From Crocinitomicaceae bacterium (GTDB lineage: Bacteria; Bacteroidota; Bacteroidia; Flavobacteriales_G; Salibacteraceae), in NCBI GenBank assembly GCA_018623405.1, contig JAAZVO010000012.1:1-19891 (forward strand): a stretch of 19,891 nt of DNA, given 5' to 3'. How positions within the stretch are numbered: position 1 is the stretch's first letter; each line of letters begins with the position of its first letter. A program made the position numbers and the translations under genes. The notes under the pieces were generated by a model. The model did not search any database, was not told where the DNA came from, and saw nothing but the letters and a program-made list of their open reading frames with translations. Positions 1 through 7,675 of the stretch are shown piece after piece.

Positions 1-2920
1 TCTCTGGGTTAAAGTTTAAATGCTCAATATCATTATTGCTAACCAAAGCTCCTGAAGACCAAAAACCATAACCATGTGTTCCTAAATAATACATTTCATG
101 GTTCATTGCTTTTGTAGCATCAAGTTTTTGTTGTCTAATATCATATACAGGTGGATATGCTAAACCAAAAACATCATTTTCATCCGCCCATTCTACATTT
201 GAAGCAAAAATGTTGGTGGTACTAAACACACCAAATGCAGTTCCAATTACACAAATGCTTGGATCTCTTACATCCATTTCTGCATCAAAAATTGGCATAG
301 AAGGAAGGTCTCCCCTAACGTTTATTGCGTTTGTAGTGCCTGCTCCTGTTGTTGAAACAGCGTTATCAATCATATAAATCCATGAAGTATTTGGATTATC
401 ACCTGAATATCCACCTAAAGTAACAACTAGTACTTCAGGATTATCAGGATGTGGTGCTAAGCCGGTAATTGGTCTTCCACCTGGAGCGTTAAATATTTGT
501 TTAATATCTAACAAATTGTTCACATTATTTTGATCAACAGCACCTCCACTTAATACGTTTTTACGGTAAAGTTGGTTTAGATTATCAATTCTATATAACC
601 TTCCGTTTGTTACACCTACAAATAATGAATTACCATCAGGTGTAAATTCCATAGCTCTTGGAGTTCCACCAAAATAACCTGACTGAACAGGATTTGAACC
701 AACTCCGTCATTGGTAATATTTATCCATCTTACATCATCTGCTAAATTCAAAACTCCTCTGGCTACAACAATTCCATTTGATAATGCCATTGCCAATAAT
801 GATTGAACTGGGTCTTGCACCATAATCTCATCTCCCGGATTTAAAGGAGCAGTTAAGGTATAAGTAAATGGCAAGTCATCAGTGTTACTTTCAAGGTTGA
901 TAATGTCACCAGCTTCATAGCTAACACTAAAATAAGCATAAAGCGGTGCATTTACAGGTGGAGCATCATTCCAATTTAGAGTGAATGTACCATCAGTTGG
1001 GTCTACGGTTCCTGTTCCATCTCCTGAAAGTTGTCCATCACCATCAAAATCTTCTAAAACAGAACCTCCGGCGGTAAAGTAAACTGAGCTATAAACTATT
1101 CTAGCTGCAGGTTGCGGATGTACCAATGTTCCTGTATAGGTTTTTTTAGCTCCTGAGCCAATTCCAATACCAATTCTAAAGGTATCAACAGCAAATTCCA
1201 CTGAATCTTGGCTAGTTGGATCACTATCTGATTCCCATAACTTGTGCACAGACCAAAATGGGCCTTGACCGCAATATGCTCCACACATTCCCGCACCTGA
1301 AAAAGATTCAATTTTAGAACGACCTAAATTCCCATTTTGTGCAGTTGTGAATTTTACATCAACAATTTGAGAAATTTCGCAATCAAATCCATCCCCATTT
1401 AAAATACCTTGATTAAAAACTCTGGAACCAAAATCTGGGTTACCTCCTGAAAAGGTTCCTGTAGGATCTACTCCTATGTTTCCATTATCTTGAGTTCCTC
1501 CCAATATTGCTCCGAAGTTAGTTAGTGCTATGCCATAAAACTGAGTAGAAACATAATCTCTGTTTACATCAAAATAAGTAACACCTCTATCTAACGATTT
1601 TGAAACACCGCCATCACTAAGGGTGTACATTATATTAGGGTTTACCGGATCAAAATAAACCTCGTGTTTATCAGCATGCACATAAAAAGGAGGACCTCCA
1701 CCTTCAACGGTAGCTCTAGTCCAGTTTCCATCAAATCTCCACATTTGAACAGCACCAATAAAAAATCTGTCTGCATCTTGAGGATCGGCTGTAAATGCCC
1801 AATCATACCATCCTTGGCCACCACCTAAGGTTCCATCCCTTTTAGCACCACTTAAATCCCAGTTAGCAGAAGTAATTGGGGGTGCGGGATCTAATACTTT
1901 AAAAGTAACCCCTTTATCATCTGAAACAAAAATATTATCTAGCTGCCCAAATCTTGCCCCACCGGCAACTGTTGCAACATATACCTTATTTGGATCATCT
2001 GCTGAAGTAGCAACCTTTTGTCTAATGTATGCTCCTGAGTGTGTAGAAACTTGGTAAGAAGCACCGTCATTAAAATTATCTGAATAAACAAATCTTCCTG
2101 AGTAACCAACAAAAATTCTTTGGTTATCTCCCGAGAAAATAATGTCTTGACAAATTCCTGAATTGATTGCAGGAGCGGTAAATTGAGGTTTAGTCCAAGT
2201 TGAACCTCCATCGGTTGAAATAAACAAACCTGTATTTGTGGCAGCGTAAATTGTATTTGGCTCGGAAGGGTGAGCAGCTAAATCATTAACATACGTCCAA
2301 TCTTGAGATTGACTTCCATTTACAGGGTCAGCAGGAACAGTTGAAGCTAATTGTGTCCATGTTAAACCTCTATCGGTAGATTTGTAAATACCTGTTCCCG
2401 GAAAGTCTTCACCAAATGTACTACCTGTACCAAGGTACATGTTGCCATTTGAAGTTTGACATCCTGAAGAAATCATAACTGCATCATTATTTTCTATTCT
2501 TTCCCATCTGTTTCCGCCTGAGGTAGATCTAAAAATACCGCCGGAAACAGCACCAACAACTAAAACATCGTTATCATCTTTATCTATAATTAAAGCTCTA
2601 CTTCTTCCTCCAATATTTGCGGGGCCAAGCAATTGCCAATTCATTCCAATTGATCTGCCAGATTTTGTTTGCTTGGCTTTATAATTCAAATAGTTGTTTC
2701 TAATCTCATCAAATTTTATTTCTCCAGTTGCGGGATCACCATAAAGCTCTCTTCTTACTTGAAGCGCTCCCATAGCAGAAGCTTCATCAATATTTTCTGC
2801 TTTCCTCGGTGAATATTTTTTAGTGATTTCTTCAGAGTTACTTAAAAAACCAAAGGCAGTAAAAAGTACTCCTGATATTAATGCTGTTGAAATAAAAATG
2901 GATTGTATTCTTCTTCTCAT
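1..2920 (-). CDS. Large secreted Asp-box (sortilin/VPS10-like) beta-propeller protein, C-terminus cut by window edge
   Basis: The reading frame is open from an ATG at 2918-2920 to the window edge, giving about 973 residues with no stop. The N-terminus is a signal peptide: three arginines, then a hydrophobic stretch to about residue 27. Asp-box repeats of the S-x-D-x-G-x-T-W type fold into beta-propellers, and they occur near residues 130 (degenerate), 182, 235, 332 and 438. A calcium-loop-like segment with alternating D and G (DFDGDGQ) lies near residue 622. The segment LGTHGYGFW near residue 945 resembles the end of sortilin-type propellers. In Bacteroidota such proteins are usually exported, often by T9SS with a C-terminal sorting domain. 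Here that end lies outside the window. Substrate and function are unknown; a glycoside hydrolase or adhesin role is possible. It follows lipA on the same strand after 77 bp, in which I see no clear terminator. Confidence 0.85.
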   Translation of the reverse strand, partial: MRRRIQSIFISTALISGVLFTAFGFLSNSEEITKKYSPRKAENIDEASAMGALQVRRELYGDPATGEIKFDEIRNNYLNYKAKQTKSGRSIGMNWQLLGPANIGGRSRALIIDKDDNDVLVVGAVSGGIFRSTSGGNRWERIENNDAVMISSGCQTSNGNMYLGTGSTFGEDFPGTGIYKSTDRGLTWTQLASTVPADPVNGSQSQDWTYVNDLAAHPSEPNTIYAATNTGLFISTDGGSTWTKPQFTAPAINSGICQDIIFSGDNQRIFVGYSGRFVYSDNFNDGASYQVSTHSGAYIRQKVATSADDPNKVYVATVAGGARFGQLDNIFVSDDKGVTFKVLDPAPPITSANWDLSGAKRDGTLGGGQGWYDWAFTADPQDADRFFIGAVQMWRFDGNWTRATVEGGGPPFYVHADKHEVYFDPVNPNIMYTLSDGGVSKSLDRGVTYFDVNRDYVSTQFYGIALTNFGAILGGTQDNGNIGVDPTGTFSGGNPDFGSRVFNQGILNGDGFDCEISQIVDVKFTTAQNGNLGRSKIESFSGAGMCGAYCGQGPFWSVHKLWESDSDPTSQDSVEFAVDTFRIGIGIGSGAKKTYTGTLVHPQPAARIVYSSVYFTAGGSVLEDFDGDGQLSGDGTGTVDPTDGTFTLNWNDAPPVNAPLYAYFSVSYEAGDIINLESNTDDLPFTYTLTAPLNPGDEIMVQDPVQSLLAMALSNGIVVARGVLNLADDVRWINITNDGVGSNPVQSGYFGGTPRAMEFTPDGNSLFVGVTNGRLYRIDNLNQLYRKNVLSGGAVDQNNVNNLLDIKQIFNAPGGRPITGLAPHPDNPEVLVVTLGGYSGDNPNTSWIYMIDNAVSTTGAGTTNAINVRGDLPSMPIFDAEMDVRDPSICVIGTAFGVFSTTNIFASNVEWADENDVFGLAYPPVYDIRQQKLDATKAMNHEMYYLGTHGYGFWSSGALVSNNDIEHLNFNPE

Positions 2921-2997
2921 GTGCGTTATTTTTCGGATATCAAATAAACTAAATATTATGCAATTATGTTTTTAGAATTATTAAAAGGCTGTATTTT

Positions 2998-3885
2998 TTA
3001 AAAAAGGTGCTTTTCTGCTCGGTAAGAAGACCTCACTAAAGGTCCGCTTTCAACATACTTAAATCCTTTACTTAAAGCCACTTGTTTGTATATTGCAAAA
3101 TCTTCGGGAGTGATAAACTCTGCAACAGGTAAATGCTTAGGAGTTGGCTGAAGGTACTGCCCCATTGTTAAAATATCTACATCTACCATTCTTAAATCGT
3201 CCATGGTTTCGTAAATTTCTGCCTCGATTTCACCTAAACCTAACATTATTCCAGACTTGGTTTTCATACCTCCTTTTTTTAGTCTCCTTAAAACCTCTAA
3301 ACTTCTATCGTATTTTGCTTGAATTCTAACTTGCTTGGTTAACCTCCTAACAGTTTCAAGATTATGAGAAACAATTTCAGGGGCAACATCAATTATTTTT
3401 TGAAGGTTTTCCCATTTTCCCATAAAATCGGGAATAAGCGTTTCCATAGTGGTTCCAGGTGATACTCTTCTAACAGCATTAACAGTTTCAGCCCAAGTAT
3501 CTGCACCTCCATCTTTTAAATCGTCTCTATCTACAGAGGTGATAACACAATGTTTTACACCCATAATTTTTACTGACTTGGCAACCCTTGCAGGTTCAAA
3601 AGGATCTACTGCATCGGGCCTTCCTGTTGCAACCGCGCAAAAACCACATGAACGCGTACAAACATTTCCTAAAATCATAAAAGTAGCTGTACCTTCTCCC
3701 CAACACTCACCCATGTTAGGGCAATTTCCACTTTCGCAAATGGTGTGTAGTTTATGCTCAGAAACTAAACCTCTTACTTTTTTGTAATTTTCACCTGTTG
3801 GAAGTTTTACCCTAAGCCATTTTGGCTTTTTCACAAAAACCATTTTTCCTTCTTCAACAATTTTTTCTTCTGCTACTGCACTCAT
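2998..3885 (-). CDS. lipA: Lipoyl synthase LipA (radical SAM)
   Basis: This enzyme inserts two sulfurs into protein-bound octanoyl groups to make the lipoyl cofactor of 2-oxoacid dehydrogenases and the glycine cleavage system, in the cytoplasm. Both iron-sulfur signatures are present. The auxiliary cluster is C50-x4-C55-x5-C61, and the radical SAM cluster is C76-x3-C80-x2-C83. The conserved C-terminal RSSY motif is at residues 285-288, where the serine ligates the auxiliary cluster. The length of 295 residues is normal for the family. The ATG at 3883-3885 is chosen because a purine-rich AAAGGAG lies upstream, 11 nt away. The gene starts 5 bp after the stop of the exported protein gene upstream, so the two are probably co-transcribed. 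No lipB or lipoate ligase is visible nearby. Confidence 0.98.
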   Translation of the reverse strand: MSAVAEEKIVEEGKMVFVKKPKWLRVKLPTGENYKKVRGLVSEHKLHTICESGNCPNMGECWGEGTATFMILGNVCTRSCGFCAVATGRPDAVDPFEPARVAKSVKIMGVKHCVITSVDRDDLKDGGADTWAETVNAVRRVSPGTTMETLIPDFMGKWENLQKIIDVAPEIVSHNLETVRRLTKQVRIQAKYDRSLEVLRRLKKGGMKTKSGIMLGLGEIEAEIYETMDDLRMVDVDILTMGQYLQPTPKHLPVAEFITPEDFAIYKQVALSKGFKYVESGPLVRSSYRAEKHLF

Positions 3886-3890
3886 AGTAA

Positions 3891-4646
3891 TTATATCTCC
3901 TTTTTGCCAAAAAATAGATTAACAAATAATGTTAGATAAACCTGGCGGTTGGTATCGAAAGCCATTAGCTCAACTTTGTTTATGTAAGCATCTACACTTA
4001 AACCTGTTTCTAAAGCTCTGTAAATTTGATCGTCGGTTGCGTAATCAAAGTTTAGGGCTAGTTTGGTACTTAACCCCGGAAGAACTGTAGATTCTTCAAT
4101 TCCTTTAAGCATAGGAGCTCTGCCATAAATATTATCATAAGAGTGTTTTTCCGGGTCAAACTTTTCAGTTCTAGCGACTCCAAACCTTGAAGAAGATGAG
4201 AAATCTGCTACCTCCAAATAAATAGGTTTTTGAAATGCCAATACAGGACCTCCTGAAATTAAGTAACTTATTTGAACACCCTTTTTAGCATCTTTTGTGT
4301 ACCAAATTTTTTGATGGCTGATGTAAGGTCTTGCTACAATTACAGAATTAAGTTTTCCGTAAACAAAGCCTCTGTTATCTTCAACATAGGGATTAAAGCT
4401 TTTAAATTCTTTAGCATGCTTTAGGTTCATTACATCCAAACCAAAAACTCTTTTACTGTAGCCTGTTATTCTATTAGATTTTCGAACATTTACCCCTAAA
4501 CCATTGGTGTGTAGAAATACACCACCATAAAGCTCTGTGCGGTAGAATAATTGAGCACCTTCAGATGATGAAGAATTATCTGATTGTTGAGCAAAAAGAT
4601 AAACGCTTGAAAATAAAAATATTAGGAGTAAAAGGAGATTCCTCAT
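3891..4646 (-). CDS. Exported beta-rich protein, probably outer-membrane, function unknown
   Basis: The product has 251 residues. A signal peptide of about 19 residues (MRN, a leucine-rich core, then a cut after FAQ) is followed by a Ser/Asn-rich linker near residues 21-29. The rest is rich in alternating hydrophobic and aromatic residues, as in outer-membrane beta-barrels: YRTELYGG near residue 35, VQISYLISGG near residue 123, and a final segment with YLTLFVNLFFG. I recognise no catalytic motif or named family. It resembles the many lineage-specific barrel-like proteins of Bacteroidota. The gene ends 5 bp before lipA and starts 47 bp after ytxJ on the same strand. The ATG at 4644-4646 is chosen because the signal peptide begins there. 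A periplasmic beta-sandwich is an alternative. Confidence 0.75.
   Translation of the reverse strand: MRNLLLLLIFLFSSVYLFAQQSDNSSSSEGAQLFYRTELYGGVFLHTNGLGVNVRKSNRITGYSKRVFGLDVMNLKHAKEFKSFNPYVEDNRGFVYGKLNSVIVARPYISHQKIWYTKDAKKGVQISYLISGGPVLAFQKPIYLEVADFSSSSRFGVARTEKFDPEKHSYDNIYGRAPMLKGIEESTVLPGLSTKLALNFDYATDDQIYRALETGLSVDAYINKVELMAFDTNRQVYLTLFVNLFFGKKEI
3897..3903 (-). promoter_or_regulatory. Shine-Dalgarno-like site for lipA
   Basis: On the minus strand AAAGGAG lies 11 nt before the lipA ATG, within the last codons (K-K-E-I) of the upstream gene. Bacteroidota genes rarely carry such sites, and I see none as good before the other starts in this window. The spacer is longer than the usual optimum, and the motif could simply be coding sequence for Lys-Glu, so its use is an inference. 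Confidence 0.4.
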
Positions 4647-4653
4647 TTGCTTA

Positions 4654-4661
4654 CAAATATA
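4654..4661 (-). promoter_or_regulatory. Possible -7 promoter element (TAnnTTTG) for the 3891-4646 gene
   Basis: TATATTTG on the minus strand matches the Bacteroidota -7 consensus TAnnTTTG exactly. It lies 7 nt before the ATG of the exported protein, so transcription from it would give an almost leaderless mRNA. I find no TTG-type -33 element at the expected 19-21 bp upstream, which weakens the call. If real, it would allow lipA and the exported protein to be made independently of ytxJ. Confidence 0.3.
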
Positions 4662-4693
4662 CCATAAACGAAGCTAATAGGCTTATTGTTTTA

Positions 4694-5104
4694 TTAAGCG
4701 GTTTTTGCCAATAAACTTGATATAGCCTGTGCTGAAATTGCACTATGAGAAGCATGATAAATAACTTCTCCGTTTTTTATAACAATGGCTTGAGGAGATT
4801 CGTGCCAAACATTAAAATGATTTTGAATTTTTTGAGAGACATCTCGATATTGAATGAGGTCTAAAAAAAACAATTCAATATTCTCTATTGCCTCCCATTC
4901 TTCTTCAAACCTGCGAAGCGCCATAGAACTTATGCCACACCTAGTAGAATGTTTGAATATTAAAAATGTCTTTTCAGGGCTTTGTTTGGATCTATTTTGT
5001 AAGTCTTCAACTTGAGGCACCGCTATTAACGGTTGCCAATTGATTTTACTTACGCTTGATCTTGAGTTTTCTCTATTGAAGGAGCTTTTGAATAAGCCGG
5101 ACAC
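4694..5104 (-). CDS. ytxJ: YtxJ-family bacillithiol-associated redox protein (thioredoxin-like, single cysteine)
   Basis: The 136-residue product carries the YtxJ family hallmark FKHSTRC, with the single reactive cysteine at C56 followed by GIS. The C-terminal half (ELFFLDLIQYRDVSQKI, then SPQAIVIKNGEVIYHASH) matches a thioredoxin-like fold. The family is linked to bacillithiol redox biology and may act as a monothiol glutaredoxin-like reductase; the exact reaction is not settled. The start is GTG at 5102-5104. I accept it because the N-terminal G-L-F-K-x-x-F segment followed by a linker and NWQPL resembles the N-terminus of flavobacterial homologues as I remember them, and no ATG is available before the conserved core. 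This start lies inside the upstream lipoprotein gene, a 55-nt overlap, suggesting translational coupling. Confidence 0.85.
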   Translation of the reverse strand: MSGLFKSSFNRENSRSSVSKINWQPLIAVPQVEDLQNRSKQSPEKTFLIFKHSTRCGISSMALRRFEEEWEAIENIELFFLDLIQYRDVSQKIQNHFNVWHESPQAIVIKNGEVIYHASHSAISAQAISSLLAKTA

Positions 5105-5181
5105 TTTTCGTGACTTTTACATGATGATAAACTAGCAACTAAAAATAAAGCTAGAAAAAAGATGGCTGATAATTTCTTCAT
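5050..5181 (-). CDS. Small lipoprotein of 43 residues
   Basis: A short gene starts at the ATG at 5179-5181. Its signal sequence is M-K-K, a hydrophobic core, then the lipobox L-S-S-C, with the lipidated cysteine at residue 20. The mature part is only about 24 residues: K-S-H-E-K-C-P-A-Y-S-K and then an acidic, polar tail. Tiny lipoproteins with a C-P-A-Y-like motif recur in Bacteroidota, but I know of no function. An in-frame upstream ATG would give 68 residues, but it would bury the lipobox signal behind 25 extra residues, so the shorter start is preferred. Its last 55 nt are shared, in another frame, with the start of ytxJ. It is the first gene of the minus-strand block, with a candidate promoter just upstream. 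Confidence 0.75.
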   Translation of the reverse strand: MKKLSAIFFLALFLVASLSSCKSHEKCPAYSKAPSIEKTQDQA

Positions 5182-5198
5182 TTGATTTGAACGTTCAA

Positions 5199-5231
5199 TT
5201 GCAACTCGGCAAAAATAGGCAATTAGTTTTG
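5199..5231 (+). promoter_or_regulatory. Putative promoter for ung and the downstream gene cluster
   Basis: TTG at 5199-5201 (-33 type) and TAGTTTTG at 5224-5231 (exact TAnnTTTG match) are separated by 22 bp, slightly above the usual 19-21 bp. Transcription would start near 5236-5238 and leave a leader of roughly 45 nt before the ung ATG. This is the only clear plus-strand promoter candidate before the nine-gene cluster. It is inferred from sequence match alone. Confidence 0.45.
5210..5217 (-). promoter_or_regulatory. Putative -7 promoter element for the small lipoprotein/ytxJ genes
   Basis: TATTTTTG on the minus strand matches the Bacteroidota TAnnTTTG consensus. It lies 28 nt before the lipoprotein ATG, which suits a short leader. 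No good TTG -33 element is visible at 19-21 bp upstream. It sits between the two halves of the candidate plus-strand promoter for ung, so the divergent promoters would share DNA. Confidence 0.4.
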
Positions 5232-5281
5232 TATTGAATTTTGAATGTACCCACATAATAACAATAAAATGTTAAAATCTG

Positions 5282-5980
5282 ATGGAAAACCTTTCGGCTA
5301 AACCAAATTTAAAACCTCAAATCGAGGAAAGTTGGTATGAAAAATTAAAGACGGAGTTTGAGGCAGAATATTTTAAAAGTCTCAAAAACTTTTTAATTGA
5401 TGAGAAAAAAAATTTCACCATTTATCCGAAAGGAGGGGATATTTTTAACGCTTATAACTTAACTCCCTTCAATAAGGTTAAGGTTGTAATTATTGGTCAA
5501 GACCCATACCATGGACCTAATCAAGCACATGGTTTATGTTTTTCTGTTTTAAAAGGAGTTAGGGTGCCTCCTTCTTTAGTAAACATTTATATGGAATTAA
5601 AAGAGGATGTAGAATTTAAAATTCCAAATCATGGTGAGCTAACTTATTGGGCAAGGCAAGGTGTGTTCATGTTAAATGCGACTTTAACAGTAAGAAAAGG
5701 GATGGCAGGTTCTCATCAAAACAAAGGTTGGGAACAGTTCACCGATGCCACTATAAAAGCAATTAGCGAATACAAAAAAGATGTGGTTTTTTTATTGTGG
5801 GGAAGGTTTGCTCAGCAAAAAGCCAATTTAATTGATGATTCGAAACATTTTATTTTAAAAGCTGCTCACCCCTCCCCTTTTGCAGCCAGAAATGGATTTT
5901 TTGGTTGTAAGCACTTTTCGCAAACTAATGCGTTATTATTAAGTAAAAACAAAACACCTATTAATTGGCAAATTGACTAG
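5282..5980 (+). CDS. ung: Uracil-DNA glycosylase (family 1 UNG)
   Basis: This enzyme removes uracil from DNA and so starts base-excision repair. Motif A, GQDPYHG, is at residues 72-78, with D74 as the water-activating aspartate. The uracil-stacking phenylalanine is F87, in the segment GLCFSV. The uracil-binding asparagine is N132, in LNATLTV. Motif B, HPSPFAA, is at 196-202, with H196 as the catalytic histidine and the DNA-intercalating loop just after it. The length of 232 residues fits the family. The ATG at 5282 gives a normal N-terminus. It is the first gene of the plus-strand cluster, and its stop overlaps the TTG start of the next gene by 8 bp. Confidence 0.98.
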   Translation: MENLSAKPNLKPQIEESWYEKLKTEFEAEYFKSLKNFLIDEKKNFTIYPKGGDIFNAYNLTPFNKVKVVIIGQDPYHGPNQAHGLCFSVLKGVRVPPSLVNIYMELKEDVEFKIPNHGELTYWARQGVFMLNATLTVRKGMAGSHQNKGWEQFTDATIKAISEYKKDVVFLLWGRFAQQKANLIDDSKHFILKAAHPSPFAARNGFFGCKHFSQTNALLLSKNKTPINWQID

Positions 5981-7673
5981 AGTTACCTATATATTTTATT
6001 TTCTCTTTTTCTCCGGTTTGGCAGTTGCTCAGCCCAAAATTATTTGGAGTGAAAACCAGAGTCCCCTTATTCCTAAATTTGAAAAGGAAATACTTGAAAC
6101 TCCAAATGATTCAAATTATGCCGAAAACATAAAAGCTTTATTTGAAAACAATGGCTTTTTAGAATCCAATGTTCTTTTTGATTCTGCCACGATAACCGTA
6201 GATTTAGGCAATCAATACTTTTTTGGAGCAATAAAATCTGGGAATATTCCAAAAGGTACCATTCAAAAATTGAACCTGGGAAGTAAGTTTTTCGAGAAAA
6301 AACCTTTTTCTCCGGTCCTTTTCAATAAATCGAAAGAAAAAATAATTACATATTTCGAAAATTCAGGATACCCTTTTGCATCTGTAAAATTAGATACTAC
6401 TAATCTTATAAACTATACAATTTTAGGTAGTTGGCAACTTAACAAAGGTCCTCTTATTACTATTGATTCATTAGAAATTATTAGCGAGGAAACTCTTCCT
6501 AAAAACTACATTGGTAATTACATAGGATTTATAAAAAAACAGCCATACAACGAAGAATTAATTAGTGAGATTTCAACCAGAATAAAAGAGATTCCTTTTG
6601 CGTTAGAGACCAAACCTGCATCTGTAATTTTTGGTGAAGACCATACCACTTTAAGATTAAACTTAAAAAAACAAAAAGCCAGCTCCTTTAATGGGGTTGC
6701 AGGCTTTTTACCCGATGAAAACACAGGTGAAATATTAATTACCGGCGATTTAAAGTTAGCCCTTCAAAACGCGTTACAAAGCGGAGAAATCATAAAACTA
6801 AATTGGCGTAAAATGCAAACTAACACCCAAGATATTAATGGGTATTTAAATTACAACTTCTTGTTTAATACACCTTTAGGACTTGAAGCCGATGTACGAC
6901 TTTACAGGAGAGATACAACCTTTGCAGAGCAAAACCTTAAATTGGGGTTACAATATGCTATCTCTAGAGGCAACTTCTTTAAATTGATACTTGAAAACTA
7001 TAACTCAAATTTAATTTCAACAAATCAATATGAGGACTTTACCACCTTACCCCCTTTTGCAGACGTTAGAAAAAGAAATTATGGAATTGGCCTTTCTGCA
7101 ATGAAGTTGAATTATAAATTTAACCCTAGAAGTGGCTACTCATACAACATTGACATAAAAGGAGGCACACGAAGAATATTAGAGAATAATAACCTAAACG
7201 CAACAATTTATGACTCGCTAAAACTCCACTCTAACCAATATCAACTCACAGGAAACTTAGATTTCTTTATACCCATCATGAAACGAAGCACCATTAAGCT
7301 AGCAAATAACTCAGGTTGGATGATTAACGATGAGCTTTTTGTAAACGAGTTAACCAGAATTGGCGGCTTAAATACTTTTAGAGGATTTGATGAGGAAGTT
7401 TTTAGTGTTTCAGCATTTTCGGTTTTTACTGCAGAATACCGATTACTTTTAGAAGAAAACTCTTTTTATTACGTGTTTTTTGATGGTGGGTTTTGGGAAC
7501 AAAACTTAAAATCTAATTACGATAGAGATACTCCATTTGGTTTTGGAACAGGTATTAGTTTTGAAACAAAAGCAGGAATTTTTACTGTTAATTATGCTTT
7601 AGGCAAGCAAAGAAATAACCCTTTAGATTTGCGTTCTGCTAAAATTCACTTCGGATTTTTAAGTCTTTTTTAA
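5973..7673 (+). CDS. Omp85/BamA-like outer-membrane beta-barrel protein with short POTRA region
   Basis: A signal peptide (MTRVTYIF, hydrophobic core, cut after AVAQ) is followed by an N-terminal region to about residue 235. That region has repeats reminiscent of POTRA domains, for example the segments around NNGFLESNVLF and NSGYPFASVKL. The C-terminal half alternates aromatic and polar residues as in a beta-barrel. An L-N-T-F-R-G-F segment with R470-G471-F472 matches the conserved VRGF/Y loop of Omp85 proteins, and the chain ends in the terminal phenylalanine expected of a Bam substrate. At 566 residues it is shorter than BamA, and closer to TamA or surface-antigen family members. It could take part in outer-membrane protein or lipid export, but its client is unknown. 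The start is TTG at 5973-5975, because no ATG occurs before the mature region. It sits 2 bp before rmuC. Confidence 0.8.
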   Translation: MTRVTYIFYFLFFSGLAVAQPKIIWSENQSPLIPKFEKEILETPNDSNYAENIKALFENNGFLESNVLFDSATITVDLGNQYFFGAIKSGNIPKGTIQKLNLGSKFFEKKPFSPVLFNKSKEKIITYFENSGYPFASVKLDTTNLINYTILGSWQLNKGPLITIDSLEIISEETLPKNYIGNYIGFIKKQPYNEELISEISTRIKEIPFALETKPASVIFGEDHTTLRLNLKKQKASSFNGVAGFLPDENTGEILITGDLKLALQNALQSGEIIKLNWRKMQTNTQDINGYLNYNFLFNTPLGLEADVRLYRRDTTFAEQNLKLGLQYAISRGNFFKLILENYNSNLISTNQYEDFTTLPPFADVRKRNYGIGLSAMKLNYKFNPRSGYSYNIDIKGGTRRILENNNLNATIYDSLKLHSNQYQLTGNLDFFIPIMKRSTIKLANNSGWMINDELFVNELTRIGGLNTFRGFDEEVFSVSAFSVFTAEYRLLLEENSFYYVFFDGGFWEQNLKSNYDRDTPFGFGTGISFETKAGIFTVNYALGKQRNNPLDLRSAKIHFGFLSLF

Positions 7674-7675
7674 TT

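Noticed and set aside
1939..2211. 90-codon minus-strand frame within the large Asp-box gene
   Set aside because: It is an alternate frame of the same strand; the Asp-box frame is continuous and carries the repeats.
2921..2997. Promoter or terminator between lipA and the large Asp-box gene
   Set aside because: TTTATTTG is a one-mismatch -7 element, but the nearest TTG is only 12 bp upstream, and no stable hairpin is present. The gap is left unassigned.
3449..3787. 112-codon plus-strand frame inside lipA
   Set aside because: It is the mirror of the conserved lipA sequence, including its cysteine motifs; no independent evidence.
5050..5256. Longer 68-residue start for the small lipoprotein
   Set aside because: It adds 25 residues before a complete lipoprotein signal, and the candidate promoter at 5210-5217 lies inside that extension.
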